Under the pieces are notes generated by a model. The model had not been told where the DNA came from, did no database searches, and saw nothing but the letters and a program-made list of their open reading frames with translations. The position numbers were made by a program, and so were the translations under genes. Source: Artemisia argyi (taxonomy: Eukaryota; Streptophyta; Magnoliopsida; Asterales; Asteraceae). From it: DNA of 64,000 nt. Below, in pieces: positions 21,021 through 33,135 of this stretch. The first letter of the stretch is position 1. Each line of letters starts with the position of its first letter. The DNA lies in assembly GCA_030686995.1 (NCBI GenBank), contig CM060703.1, positions 112,064,361-112,128,360 on the forward strand, given 5' to 3'.

Positions 21021-24000
21021 TTCTTCCCCTCTAAAAGGAACTTCGTCCCGAAGTTCAGTTTATGTTGGTCTCTGAAAACATACTGGTGAAAAGGTGATGA
21101 TATTCGAGAATTCCAGCGAACTCTAACGATAGGAATTCAACTCTGATTCAACTGTTTGACCACACGGTCCATGGTTTCTGTTGGTTCTCTTACAAGGTCT
21201 GAGATTGTCATTTGGGTTGGATCCCTTCCAATGGAATCATGAGTTACTCATCTGAAAGTCATTTCTGGGGATCTGAAAATGTGAAATATGTTCGTGTTAT
21301 CCTGTTGTTCTCTGACAATGTTCAAGTCTGACGGCCACTATGCCTTCTCTGTCAAAATATAAATGGTCCAGTGTATATTGGTGTAACTTTCCAAGTTTTC
21401 TGAACGATAACATGCCTTTCCTAGGCAGAACTTTCTGCATAACTCTGCAGAACTTGAAGTTTTAATGGTTTACGACTTATTGAACTTGTAACTGATTCTT
21501 GACTTGTAGAAAATTTCTGGTTATCTCATGAATGCCTACTGAACTAGTGAGTTGAGCTTTTTCTGAGTTTGGCCCATCAATCGATGGTCTGCGCTTCTTA
21601 ATGTTTTAAATGTGGTACTGGTAATATATACTGCTGAATTCTGCCAGAACTCAAGTTTGTATGCTAGTTGGTCGATTCTAAAATGAATCTTAAATAGTCC
21701 AATATGCTAAAGGTTCAACCTTTCTTGTTATACAATTTGTATCATGCCAATCCAAGGCATTGCTTTTAACTTAATTTGTTCTCCCACTTGAATCTGGATG
21801 GTTTGTTGTTCAGGATATCCAATCCAAATGATGTGTGTTATGTACCAACCTAACTTCTGCCAGTTTCCCGTTGTTGGTGTGATAACCATTGTTGTAGATG
21901 AATTTGATTTATGTTAAATGATTTGTCCAACCATTTCTAGGGTCAATCACTCATGCTCTGAGCATACTTTCCTATGTTTGAATTGTTCTGTCGCTTTGAC
22001 CATCGGCCTGAGGATGATAGTGATGTTTACATCTAAATGGGTTTCTGAAGGAAATCCTGAAATGATTACCTGAAGTCCAAGTTGAATCGGTTTCCTTAAC
22101 AGGAAAAACTGAAATGGGTACAATAAACCTTTGTGACTAATTTCATAACGTTCGGTCCTCCGAACTTGGCGTTATATGAAGGGATAGAATATAGGTAACA
22201 ATTTGATTCCTTGTGTTTTGTTCCAACGGATGATAAGACATAAGTCCTTCTTTGTCTATTGGGTTTGGTCTCCACTACTGAAGTTCGTGATTAATTTGTG
22301 ATGTCCTTCCTAATTCCTTCCTCACATATTCCAAATATTCTTTATTGTCAAGTCACAAATCCTAAATGCATAAGCGATGTTATAGGGAAGTTGGTTCTGG
22401 AAATTTTGTCTCGCGATTGTGAGTTTTGGTTGAAATCTTTTTCTGAATAAACGAACTTAGAAAAATGGGGCAAATGATTTACTAAGTAATATTTTTCCTG
22501 ATGATTCAAAATTTCAGTAGTTATGAAGTAGAAAAATGTTTTCAAGCATGTTGTGTTTAAGACTGCTTACCAAAGTTTGATGTTTATGTATATTTCTCAT
22601 TGTACAATAGTATTGCTAAAGTTTGACCAAAAAGGATCGCACTGGTTCAAAATAGGAATTTCAGAAATCATTTTTCCACAAGGTATGTGATTTATGTAAA
22701 CGCATCAACTTTATTTAAAAGTGAAAACACTAACATGGATAAAATGGTAGAATAGGAAATGTTCGCTTAAATGCATCGATGTCTAACACTTAGTTCCTGA
22801 GGTTGGATAATGTCTATTGATGGTTATCTAGCATAACTACAAGCATAGGTATTTAGACTAACTTAAGTCATGAAATAGTTTATTGTTGTAATTGGCAAGA
22901 CGAAGGTATCACTTGATGTTGTGTCGATGAACGTCTATTCTGTTTTCCCATGTAGATGAGGAGATATGTTCTGGTTTGATCCCTTGCTTGGTATGAAGGT
23001 GAGGTTATCTGAAATTTCTAGACATAATGCCTTAGAGGAATCTACATCGATATTCTTGATTCAAACAATTGTCCTTTGTGAAAACTTACTGCAGGAAAGT
23101 TTATGTATGGATGAGGCCATGTTTAAATGAAATGCTCTACAGTCTCAATTAGAAGCTTGGTTTATTTCTATTGTGTTGTCCTGCGGACATTTATATTGAG
23201 TTCCATCCTGTAGCTCAGTCTAGCTAGTACCCTTGAATAATAACATTGGACAACTAGGTTAAAGATGGTGATTCGGATGGTCTCGCAGTATCTTAGAATT
23301 TGTTGTTGAGTTATGAATTCTCTCACTATACACTTCTAGTCCTGGTTAGTAGTTCTGTAATCCTTTTGTTGCTTTTATTGTGTTGAGGAATCCTGCATGT
23401 AATTGATATGGAAAGTCTCTCTTAGGGAAGTCAATGGGAAAATCCAACTTAATGGCTAAATGAGTGACTGGTGGGGTAAGTATCCAGGGATAGTTCGGCA
23501 AAAGGGATGTTTATGAAAGAGTTCCTTTGTTTACAAAACTTTTGGATGAAGATTGTTATTAACAATCCTTTGAAAAGGTAATTATTTCCTTCATGGCATA
23601 ATCCTTCCTGAATTTTACATAGGTGATCAGGCTATGTATAATTGAGGACTAATGATGCGATGTTGGATTTTGTCAAAATATCATAACTTTCCTCAAAAGT
23701 TTTAGATGGTGTTCAACGCATTGTTATTAAAATGGTATCTTGATGTTTTCTTTCAAATAACCAAAAAAAAAAAAAAAAAAAAAAAAATTGCCTCGCGTAA
23801 TAATAGTAAATACTTGGTGTAATGACAGAAAATCAATTTATAGGATGGTAATAAAATAGCTTACTTCAGAAATTTTTTTTTCTTCTGTAAAACAGTTTCC
23901 CCATATGATAGTAAAATAGCTTGAATGGTGTATTGGATAGGTGGGTGAATCTTGTCGAATGGTAATAGTCTACTAATTCGTCAAAAACAAAATCAACCTA

Positions 24001-24321
24001 ATTCCTGATGAGACAATGCTAAAATGTTGCGAAACGATTGAAGTCTGAGCAATCGGGATAGAAAATGGAGTAAATGATGGTTATGATTATCACCTAGGTA
24101 ACAAAGGATAGATACTACATTGGATAGGAAAGTGCTTAATGCCCCTAGGTCATGTCATCGTACCAACGGTAAGTACAAAAGGAAAGATACAACCCTAAAG
24201 GCTCGAACTACGGTTTATATATCGAAACAAAGCTCCTCCTGCTGAAGCATTGTTGTTATCCTTGATGTTGCTAATATCCTGACGGTTCTCTTTCAACAAC
24301 TCACGCTATTCCTCGAGCGAT
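21021..24321 (-). pseudogene. Decayed pol of Tekay I
   Basis: No ORF longer than about 65 codons remains, but pol traces can be read on the minus strand. Near 22020-21950 there is HHYHPQADGQSDRTIQT, followed by a stop, matching the integrase motif [16 protein letters not shown] of Tekay II. Near 21180-21060 there is ETMDRVVKQL and IPIVRVRWNSR, matching the C-terminal tail. Order and spacing fit the gag-pol of Tekay II. Stops and shifts are too many for any function. Confidence 0.75.
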
Positions 24322-24651
24322 TCAGTCTTGATTCCAAGTTCCTGATTTTTCCTTGTTCCTTAGTTCCGGGCAGTCATTCTTGAAATGCCCAAAGTTTCCA
24401 CATTTGAAGCAATTCCCTGGGATTTTTTGATTTGTGAGTTTCCTACAATTTTCAGTCCGATAACCCTGCTTCTTGCACACTCCACACGTTTTACTGCAAT
24501 GACCTTGGTGACATTGATTACACAGGTTGTAGTAAGGTAACTTTCCAATATACCTTCTCTTTGTGTGCGGTTCTGCAGCAAAGGCTCTATTCATTTCTTG
24601 TCCTTTGGGTGATTGTTGAGCAGCATTGCAACCTAGATTGTTGTTCCACAC
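24322..24651 (-). pseudogene. Gag zinc-knuckle remnant of Tekay I
   Basis: A 109-codon frame reads CNQCHQGHCSKTC, then CGVCKKQGYRTENC and CFKCGNFGHFKNDC. The context is GKLPYYNLCNQC, as in the Tekay II gag ([13 protein letters not shown]). The second knuckle has Tyr for the usual glycine-His. Gag packages element RNA; this remnant lacks the rest of the protein. Confidence 0.82.
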
Positions 24652-25331
24652 CTTCTGTGGCTAGGATAATAGTAAAAGCTAGTGAGGATATAAATCTGGT
24701 CTAGGGACTTCCTGGTGTCCCTCTGTGTGAAATCAGGTTGGTGGCATCATAAGGTCGAGATAGTCCTGAAGTGGTGTCTGAAGTTGCGCATCTATCAAAT
24801 CTTAGATAATGTAGGTTCTGAACCATTCCTGAAGAATCTGCGGATGTTTCTGTTGAGTCCGTGTTATTGGTATTATCTACTAGGCGTCATCTAGTTCATG
24901 GCAAGTGGGATTGGAAAAGGGAAATGACAATGATGGTACCAGTGAATGAAATACTACCCTCTTTCGTGCTACCTCGCGACATCCAAAAGGTAAAACTAAA
25001 GTACACACTGTGGGAAGGCCAATAGTGTAATAAGTAACTGATGGTGGTGATAGTACCTGAGTAGTAAGTGCCCTACTAGTGATGGAAAGAAAACACACTA
25101 TCTTCCTTGTAATAAGCATCCTAATAAGTCCATTAAGATTAATTCTGAATACACTACCAAAAGGCATTCTATGTACGGGCTGAATGATAGGAAAACCCTG
25201 TTCCTATGGCAAATCAATAGTACTAATGGTGGTGTAAATGCAACTGGTGGTATAATGGTAGTGGAAGATGACAAGGCATCTTCAATGTCGGAATCCGATA
25301 AAAGGATGTCAGGGTGAGTATCTGAAGGCAT
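24652..25331 (-). pseudogene. Remnants of ORF1 and gag N-terminus of Tekay I
   Basis: From an ATG at 25331 the minus strand reads MPSDTHPDILLSDSDIEDAL, which matches the start of ORF1 in Tekay II (TISDSDIEDSMSS). It lies at a similar distance from the primer site, about 200 against 165 bases. The frame decays after about 50 codons. The remainder to 24652 holds no clear domain and is much shorter than the matching stretch of Tekay II, so part of ORF1 and gag has been deleted. Confidence 0.65.
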
Positions 25332-25510
25332 GTCACTTGTGAACCAGGTCAATAAAATGATATACATATACGGATATGAGTATAAAATAACTCGCACAGG
25401 GTATGTATAAAACAACATGTATCATGATTATGCACTTATGATGAAATGATGAGATGCTATGATGATGTGGTTATAGTCTAGGGTCCAAGATACAACCTAG
25501 TTCGCTATAA

Positions 25511-25528
25511 CCTTAGCTCTGATGCCAA
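25511..25528 (-). other. Primer-binding site of Tekay I, initiator tRNA-Met type
   Basis: The minus strand reads TTGGCATCAGAGCTAAGG two bases after the LTR end, close to the TGGTATCAGAGC complement of the initiator tRNA-Met 3' end. Confidence 0.88.
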
Positions 25529-25530
25529 TC

Positions 25531-28500
25531 TGTCACACCCCCAATTTACCTGACTTGCAGCGGAATGGAATACCTGGGGGTGTCTGTCATAACACCATAG
25601 TTACAGTTACATTGAACGACCTAAAGTGTCGTTTGGAAAATACTGCATTTGATCATTGAAATAATTCAGAGTTTACAAAATGAGGTCCCCAAAATGCGTT
25701 GCAAGTTTATGAAAACAAGTCATACTAGATCAAACGTTTACATAAGTGCATGAAATAATGATGAGACGCATCGACTCCGCGACTCCATGAAGGTCCAAAT
25801 GCATGTCACATGAGCTACCTTAATAACCTGAAATACATTGCTAAAACGTCAACACGAATGTTGGTGAATTCCATAGGTTTGTAAAATGTAATGATGTACG
25901 GCCACCACAAGTAAAAGTGCAAGATAAAAATCTCATGAAAATTGTACAATAGCCTTAAGCTCATGACACCGAAGCTATGACTGATGAAACTCTATGCCCC
26001 TCCCGAATGTTCTGCCGAAACATTCAAATGTAAAAGACATGACATGCATCCGCTTACTGTTGGTAATCACTACCACGGATGGAGGCGTCACCCTCGATAG
26101 ATCTATCCACTCACTCTCGCTTAACGGTAAATTAACGGTTCATGATGTTACAGGGGACTTATCACATGGCAAGGTAACTTAAGCAATGTACATGTTTGAA
26201 TACTTGGGCTCGTACTAAAATGATTGATGCAATGTATTCCCCCCGTGGGATTTGAAAACAATCAAAAATGTTGAATTGAAAACGGGGCTATGAAAACTCA
26301 CCTCAAGCTGATGATACTGTGATGAAATGAAATGAACACCAATGAACAATTTGCTGCCGCAACCCAATATGATGGTACCATGAACATGTAATGAGCTGAA
26401 AAACAAGGCACGCACACTAGCCGCAACCTAATATGAATGATGAACGATCTACTTTAGATCATGAAATGATGTTATGAATGTCCATGCACATGTTTCCTAT
26501 ACCACTCTACTCTTTGAAAAACACTTGTTGTTATCAAAAGTATATATTCCAAGACTTAGGAAAATATGGCTATTAGAAAAATAAACTAGTTGTAATATAT
26601 ATACTTATATATATATCGTATGTACCAATGTTTGTGTTGAAATCCTCGGTTTGAAATCCTTGAAATAACGCCTTGTACTAATGAAAATATACTTGTAATC
26701 ACTAATACATCATTAGTTATGAAATTGGGTACTTGGTTAATATTTCTAGAAAATCTAGAATATAGTACGTAGAAGTATTATTTCTATTAGTGACAAAACG
26801 GTCTCATAAAACTAGTCGTGAAATAGTGAATATTAAGAGTTAGGAAAGAAGCTCAGTAGTTTTGAGAAGATTTTCACCATATCTAAAAAGTCACAGAAGT
26901 GAAGTTTGTCCATACAGGTTTCGATCATAAAGATAATTAGCCGTCAAGTGAGGTGTTTGGGCTGTTTTGGCAGATTCTGGGCAGTTTTTCGGGAAAGTTT
27001 GGAAGTCCATAAGTTGTTCGTTATAAATCCTTTTGACAAACAGCTGGATGTTTTGAAAACTAGGCTGGGTGAACTAACTTTTTGTCAATGATGTAAATTT
27101 TCCAGAAATGAGTTTATCAATGAGTAAATTGGCTCTCAACATGATGTCTTACAAAAACTGTTTTTCTATACTTAGTAATATTTTGCTAAAAAGCTGATGG
27201 AAATAAATAGAGTTTCGCCGATTTTGAAACGTGTATATCTTGGTCGTTATAAGCTTGTTTTCTACGTTCTTTATATCCCCGAAATCGTGGGACAACATAC
27301 TAACATATTTTTGATAAGTCGGGATGGCTAGATCAAGTTTTAAACCTCAGATTGCCCATTGAAAATCGTGGGACAGCATGTACAATTTTCAGAAAATAGT
27401 TTTCGTCGTTAAACTTGCAAAAATCATATCTCCTTCGTTATAAACTCGTTTTAATTCATTCTTTCGCCCACGGCTTCGTTTTTGAAAGTATTTTCTAAAT
27501 CTTTAGCCCAAAGTTACCCGGAATCCCCTGATTTTTCTGGATTTACAAAAATGGGACAGCATGTATATATACTTGTTAGAAATCCATTTCCAAGGTTCAA
27601 AACTAGTTTTTACTTCAACCAAATCTCTTGCAAACACCACAAATCTATACTAATCCTACCATACACCTTCTTAGGGTGCCATGGGTTCCTAATGACTAGT
27701 AATCAAGTTAATTTAACAAAGAAACACCTAAATCACAATCTAGGGTTTGTATGATCAAAAAGTCTTCAAAAATAAAGTGGTATAACTAGTATGAGCATGA
27801 AATTAAGCATGAATACCATGAGATATAAGTGTTAATTAGAAGAAAACTTGAAAATAAATTTGTATACTCACTTTGAAATATGAGGTGATTGAATGATTAG
27901 AAACCTTGGATTTCTTGTGTGTTTGATGCAATATTCTTGATTAGAACCACAAAATGAATAACTTTGGTGCTTTAAACTTTTGAAAACCTTCACTTGATCA
28001 TGGATTATGGATTTGGGTCGTGAGTTTAGAGAGAAGAGATGAGAAAATGAATTTTTGATCTCAAATTTTATTATGTGTTTTGTAAAAGGTGTTTTTAGAT
28101 ATTTAGGAGAAATTAAAATGAATTATAAGGTTACATAAGTCAATGATGTTAAAAAGAAATCACATGGTGTCTAGGGGAGGGCATGAGGCCGGTTTTATAT
28201 AAGAAAGAAAGAAGCAAAATCGGTTTTGATAACTTAGCAAAATTTAGTGTAGTATTAGTTGTGGTTTTGTGTAAATATTAGTTATAATCGGGTACCGGGT
28301 TTGATAGAAATAAATGTTAACAAAGTTAACCGGGACTTAATAAAGTCATAAAAATGTTAAAATTATGTTGGGTACAATTACTGAGTGTTCGGGTGATTAT
28401 TGTTTAGTTTTCACGAAAACCGTCGTAATATTCATAAACTCGCGTTATAAATAAAATAAATTTCCAAAATACTGGGTAACTGAATGTTATAACTTTTATG

Positions 28501-29012
28501 ATGTTAAAATGGATATAAAAATATGTCGGGACCATTGTGGGAATATTTAGATATATTCGTCGTGTATAAACCGGGTGTTAACGTTTACTATAAATACTTA
28601 TACGTAAAAACGTTAAATGTATCAAATATATAAATTTGTAAATCCTGAGAGTGGTATAACATGAAAATGTTGTTATGATGATATGCAGACTATCTCCAGT
28701 CCGTATGCAGTGTTCTTAACACTAATGAAATGAATTCGCACCTAAACCAATCCGGTTACGCGAATTTGAATACCCGTAAACTAAATTTACGATGAAATGA
28801 GTAATGCAAGTGAATAGTGAAAACTTTTCCGGAAATGAATAGTGTTCAGTGAATAGTAAATTTCCCAAAAGTTTCTCAGAATATCAAACTGACCTCGAAA
28901 ACGATGAATAGTAAAACGATGAATAGTGTTTTGATGAATAGTGTTTGATAAATAGTGTTTTTCCAAAGTTCGGGAAATGACCTGAAATGACCTGAAATGG
29001 TGAGTTGTGACA
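25531..29012 (-). repeat. 5' LTR of Tekay I (3482 bp)
   Basis: This is the second copy of the 17564-21020 LTR. It is about 25 bp longer because of an extra TGATGAATAGTGTTT-type unit and an extra CCTGAAATGA unit near its outer end (28930-28995). These units are U3 repeats that vary by slippage. Confidence 0.95.
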
Positions 29013-29017
29013 GTTAT

Positions 29018-30581
29018 TATTATCAATTTCCGGTGAAAATGATTCATTTGAAAGACAAGCATTGATTTCTTCCCAAGCGAGATCACTTCCCTCAAACGGA
29101 GTAAGGGAAGGGGAAGAATCGGAGACGATTGGTTCAAAAGAAGGAGTGGGATTGCCACTCGAAGCATTTTCGGTAAAACCAAGAAGTTCTTGAGAATACT
29201 CCTCCGTAGTTTCATCAATAACATCGATTCGATTGACGGAAGAGACATCATAATCGGAGGAGTATCTCGCGGTTTGATCAAGGTTAAAAGTGACGGCTTC
29301 ATTTCCAACACGTAAGGTAATCTCCTCGTCGTAAACATCAATTAAGGCACGACCGGTCCGTAGGAATCCTCTCCCGAGAATGAGAGGAACCCGTGGATCG
29401 GCATCGAAATCAACAACCACAAAATCCGCAGGGAAATGGAATTTCCCAACATTGACAAAAATATCCTCAGCTATGCCAATTGGACGAGACATAGATCGGT
29501 CGGCAAGCTCGAGGGTCATAAGCGTCGGTGTCAAGTTAGGGAGAGACAACTTTTTCCATATAGACAATGGCATAAGGTTAATGCTAGCACCAAGATCGGC
29601 CAAGGCGAAGCATTGAACCATACCCGGAAAATTGCACGGTATAAGAAACTTGCCAAGGTCTTCAAGCTTTTCGGGTAGCTTTTTAAGAAGAACCGCTGAG
29701 CAATTCTCGTTCATTTGAGTCCTTGACATTTCAAAAAGCTTTTCCTTATTATTTAAAAGACCTTTTAGCATCGAAGCAAACTTTGGCATTAAAAGTATAG
29801 CATCCGCGAGACTTATATCAAAGTGTAACTCTTGAAAAATCTGATAGAACTTTTCCACTTGGTTTTTATCCTTCTCGCGGTGCTTTTGTTCGTTTAAGCA
29901 TGACGGATATGGCAACTTTGTTTTAACCGGTGTTTCCTTTTCATTATCATTAACAACTTTTTCCTTTCCTTTAGACGTCGGGACCACCGGAGGTTGGATG
30001 TCTTCGGTCCTTCCATTATTAATAGGAATTTCTGTATCCGTTGTCACTTCAGACTCACGGGTGACTACCTTGGGAGGTAGAGAAGAAGAGGTAGTCGGAG
30101 CCGTCGGTCCATCATAAGTAACACCACTCCTTGTTATGATCGCTTTTGCATCGCCCCTCGGGTTAGCGATCGTGTTGCTGGGCAACGTTCCAGAGCCCGA
30201 GGGTCGATCATTTAAACGCTTGTTAATATCATTGATTTGAGTTGCAAATAACCTCGTCGTTTCATTTTGTTTAGCAATTAAAGCTTGTTGACTCTGAATC
30301 AATTGTTTAATCAACTCTTCCGTGGGCGTCGGATTTGGAATAACAGCTTGATTTTGATTATTAAAATTTTGCCCACGGTTTTGAAAATTGCCATTATTCT
30401 GATTTCCATGATTGTTATTCTGAAAATTCCCATTATTTTGAAAATTGTTCCCTTGAGGCGGGCCTTGGTGGTAATTTCCCCGGTTTTGATTTTGTTGAAA
30501 ATTCTGATTTTGTCCTTGAAAACCATTATTTCCGCGGTTGTGATTTTGATTGTTATTGAATTGATGATTACGGTTTTGCAC
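29018..30581 (-). pseudogene. Gag C-terminus and aspartic protease of element B
   Basis: The frame opens with an Asn/Gln/Gly-rich stretch of about 85 residues. It continues with ELIKQLIQSQQALIAKQNE, which looks helical, then AKAIITRSGVTYDGP, LPYPSCLNEQKHREKDKNQV, and the protease with CFALADLGASINLMPLSIW. DLGAS is the usual active-site form in Athila. VPLILGRGFLRTGRALID is the second protease motif. The end, about SPEIDNNN, is where Tekay I inserted; the protein resumes at 17558. The protease itself looks undamaged. It is a pseudogene because of frameshifts upstream and the insertion downstream. Confidence 0.87.
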
Positions 30582-31689
30582 ATTGTTATTCTGATTAACT
30601 TGATTAGGTTGATTAAACCCGGGTGGTCCAAGGTAATGGCTCGAACGGTAATTGAGAAGACTTCAATCTCCTTGAAGAGGTGGGTAACCGTTGCCACCCA
30701 TGTTTGCAGCATACACGTTCTCTTGAGCAAAAGAGCCAGTAGTCGAACACTCATAATACGGATGTGGACCACCACAAGTAATGCAACCTTGATTAACGAC
30801 ATTGACTTGATGACTTGATTTTTCCATAGACATTCCATCAACTTTCTTTGTTAAAGCCACAATCATACTTATCACTTCATCATTATTTTTACCATTATTA
30901 GACACTTGTGAAAGCATCATTCGTGTTCCTAGCCAACAAGTTACCACCTGCAGCAGAGTTAAGTGAATCTTGGTCAGCATGACATAACCTATTATAAAAA
31001 GTATCAATCTGCTGAAGGTCGGTGAACCCATGGTTAGGACATTTTTCCTTCAAATCTTTGAACCGGTCCCAAGCTTCACTAAACGACTCATCAAAAGCTT
31101 GTTGGAACCGAAAGATTTGAGAACGTAGGTTAGAAGTTTTAGAGGGAGGATAGAAATAATTCACAAACTTGGAAGCGAGATCATTCCAAGTGTAAATCGA
31201 ATTTGGCGGTTCCTTTTCCAGCCAAGTCTGGGCTGCTCCTTTTAAGGAGAAAGGAAATAGCTTCAATTTCACCACATCGTGAGGAACTTGGTTCATTCTA
31301 ATGGTCTCAGCGATGTCAGTGAAATTTCTGATGTGAGCATAGGGGTCTTCGTGATCGAACCCGTGAAAGGATATACCCGTGATTAAATTGAGTAATCCAT
31401 GATTGATCTCAAAGTTGGCATTGATGTCCAGAATCACAATAGCTCTCCTCACACCATTGAATGGTGATTGGAGTTGTTCCTCCATTGGACGTGGGTCAAA
31501 TGCCGATTGTTGTCCCATTGGCAGGATAACATTGTGCTGCGGACCACCCATCGGAGGGGGTCCGTTGTGTTGTTCGTTTTTGTTCATCTCCTCGTCGTCA
31601 AGGAAATGAACCCGACTAGTATGTCGTAAAACCCGCTCGGGGTTAGAGAACGGAGACGTAAGACTCTCAAAAGAAGAACGGGTGTGCAT
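30582..31689 (-). pseudogene. Gag of element B (frameshifted)
   Basis: The start is taken as the ATG at 31689 (MHTRSSFESLTSPFSNPERV), the typical beginning of Athila gag; the open frame extends a few codons further without an ATG. The capsid-like retrotransposon gag domain is clear: DPYAHIRNFTDIAETIRMN, LFPFSLKGAAQTWLEKEPPN and SEAWDRFKDLKEKCPNHGF. A shift near 30900 moves the rest into another frame, which holds one knuckle of form C-x2-C-x4-H-x4-C (CITCGGPHPYYEC). A second shift lies near 30660. Gag forms the virus-like particle in the cytoplasm; this copy cannot. Confidence 0.88.
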
Positions 31690-32205
31690 ACACCACAAGG
31701 AAAATCAAGAAGAAAATGAAAAAGAAAAGAGAAAAGAAAATCTTTTTGTTTTTTATATTTTTATCACAAAAACTTTTTATTTATTTTGTTTTTCTTTTTA
31801 TTAAAACGTTACGTTAATCGAAAACCGTTTCTTTCAAAACACGCTCGACGGGATAGGAAAGAAGAGTGTTTCTCTCTTCAGCTAGCAATTTAATGTCTTA
31901 GCTTTCGTATTTCCCGCTTAATCGGTTGTAGTTATTGAAATAATCCGATAATCAATTAATTTCACGTTTTTGTTATATTGTGAGACTTTTTTGGTTTACA
32001 ACGCCCTCCCTTCCACGGGAGAGTCGAGGCTGTAAATTTTATTATTTTTTTGCTATTTTTGTAAACACTTTAGGAAAAGTGTTTTGAATTTTTCAATTTT
32101 TATAGAAATATATATACAATGTAAAGGAAGGCTTAACAAAACACGATTTTTCAAAACGATATTCAAAAATTCACTTCGACCTTCCCCGGCAGCGGCGCCA
32201 AAAAT
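31690..32205 (-). other. Leader and primer-binding site of element B
   Basis: The primer site is at 32182-32200 (minus strand TGGCGCCGCTGCCGGGGAA), six bases from the LTR end, and matches tRNA-Asp well. The remaining leader to the gag ATG is about 490 bases, rich in A/T, without coding sequence. Confidence 0.88.
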
Positions 32206-33135
32206 TGATTCGTGTGAAAACCAACATATATATTATATAGTAGTATATCGAAGTGATCCGCGTAAAATACGGATCACCCGAGTCGTATCCAAGTGAAGGC
32301 GAATGGAATCAAGAATATTGATTCGTGAAACCGAGAATTGAAAAGTGAAAAAATGAAAATAGCAATCAAAATATTCAAGTATTCACAAACAATTATGAAA
32401 TATGCAAAGAGTACAAGCTAATAATGCACCAAAGTTTAAAACGTAAAAACAGAAATGCAACCGCGTTATTTAAAACCTAATGTTTATTGAAAAATGATCC
32501 TACAAACTTGAAAATATTTTTTAAAAATCTTAAACTAAATAAATGAATTTCCAGAAAAAGAAAAATATTTTTTTTTACCTTTCTTTTATTTTCTATGAAT
32601 TTATATTGATTTTTGGAATTAAAAACGCATTAAAAATAAAGAAAAATAGAAAAATAAAGTGGGAAATTGAAAATTTAATTCTGAAAATTCTAAAATATTA
32701 TAAAAGAATTTCTAAAAATATTTTTGTATTTTTCACAACCTTTTCTGAATTTTTATAAATTTATGGTATTTAAAAACTATTTAAAATTGAATAAAATCAA
32801 AAAGAAATTAAGAAAAATAGTAAAAATGCTCAAAAAGATCTGGAAAAATTCCAGAAAATCTAAAATATTAAAAGAAACTCAGATAAAAATTTTGAATTAG
32901 AAATGACTTGTAAAACTGCTTATTTTGAAGAAACTGCTTACCGCAAGTGCTTATCAATAAGCACTTGTGATCCAAACTGATTAAAACTTGAAACTCAGGC
33001 TAAAAATGATGCAATTTGCTCAGTAATGCAATGTGTGACCAAGATATAGCACAAATATCAATAGATGCAACAATTTAAAGAAATAAGCTCAAATAAATAA
33101 GCTCACTTATAAGCAGAACTAGCACAGACTGAAAT
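32206..33135 (-). repeat. 5' LTR of element B, part next to the primer site
   Basis: On the plus strand it starts TGATTCGTG, the complement of an LTR ending in CACGAATCA. It continues to the target duplication GAAAT (33131-33135) of Tekay II. Content is AT-rich without genes. A stem GTGCTTATCAATAAGCAC lies near 32948-32965. Confidence 0.82.

Larger units (their letters stand above)
17564..29012 (-). mobile_element. Tekay-type chromovirus I (two near-identical LTRs, decayed interior)
   Basis: The element is 11.4 kb and bounded by GTTAT target duplications. LTRs are at 17564-21020 and 25531-29012. On the minus strand the primer site (25511-25528) follows the right LTR, and the purine tract (complement of 21021-21035) precedes the left one. 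The interior of 4.5 kb holds recognisable but broken remnants of ORF1, gag knuckles, integrase and the C-terminal tail. By eye the LTRs differ at about 11 substitutions plus small indels near the outer end, so insertion was recent. With no long ORF it must have depended on proteins from elsewhere. Confidence 0.92.

Noticed and set aside
30285..30841. Ile-rich ORFs on both strands over the gag linker of element B
   Set aside because: Shadows of the Asn/Gln-rich gag region; the true frame is identified by the flanking gag and protease motifs.
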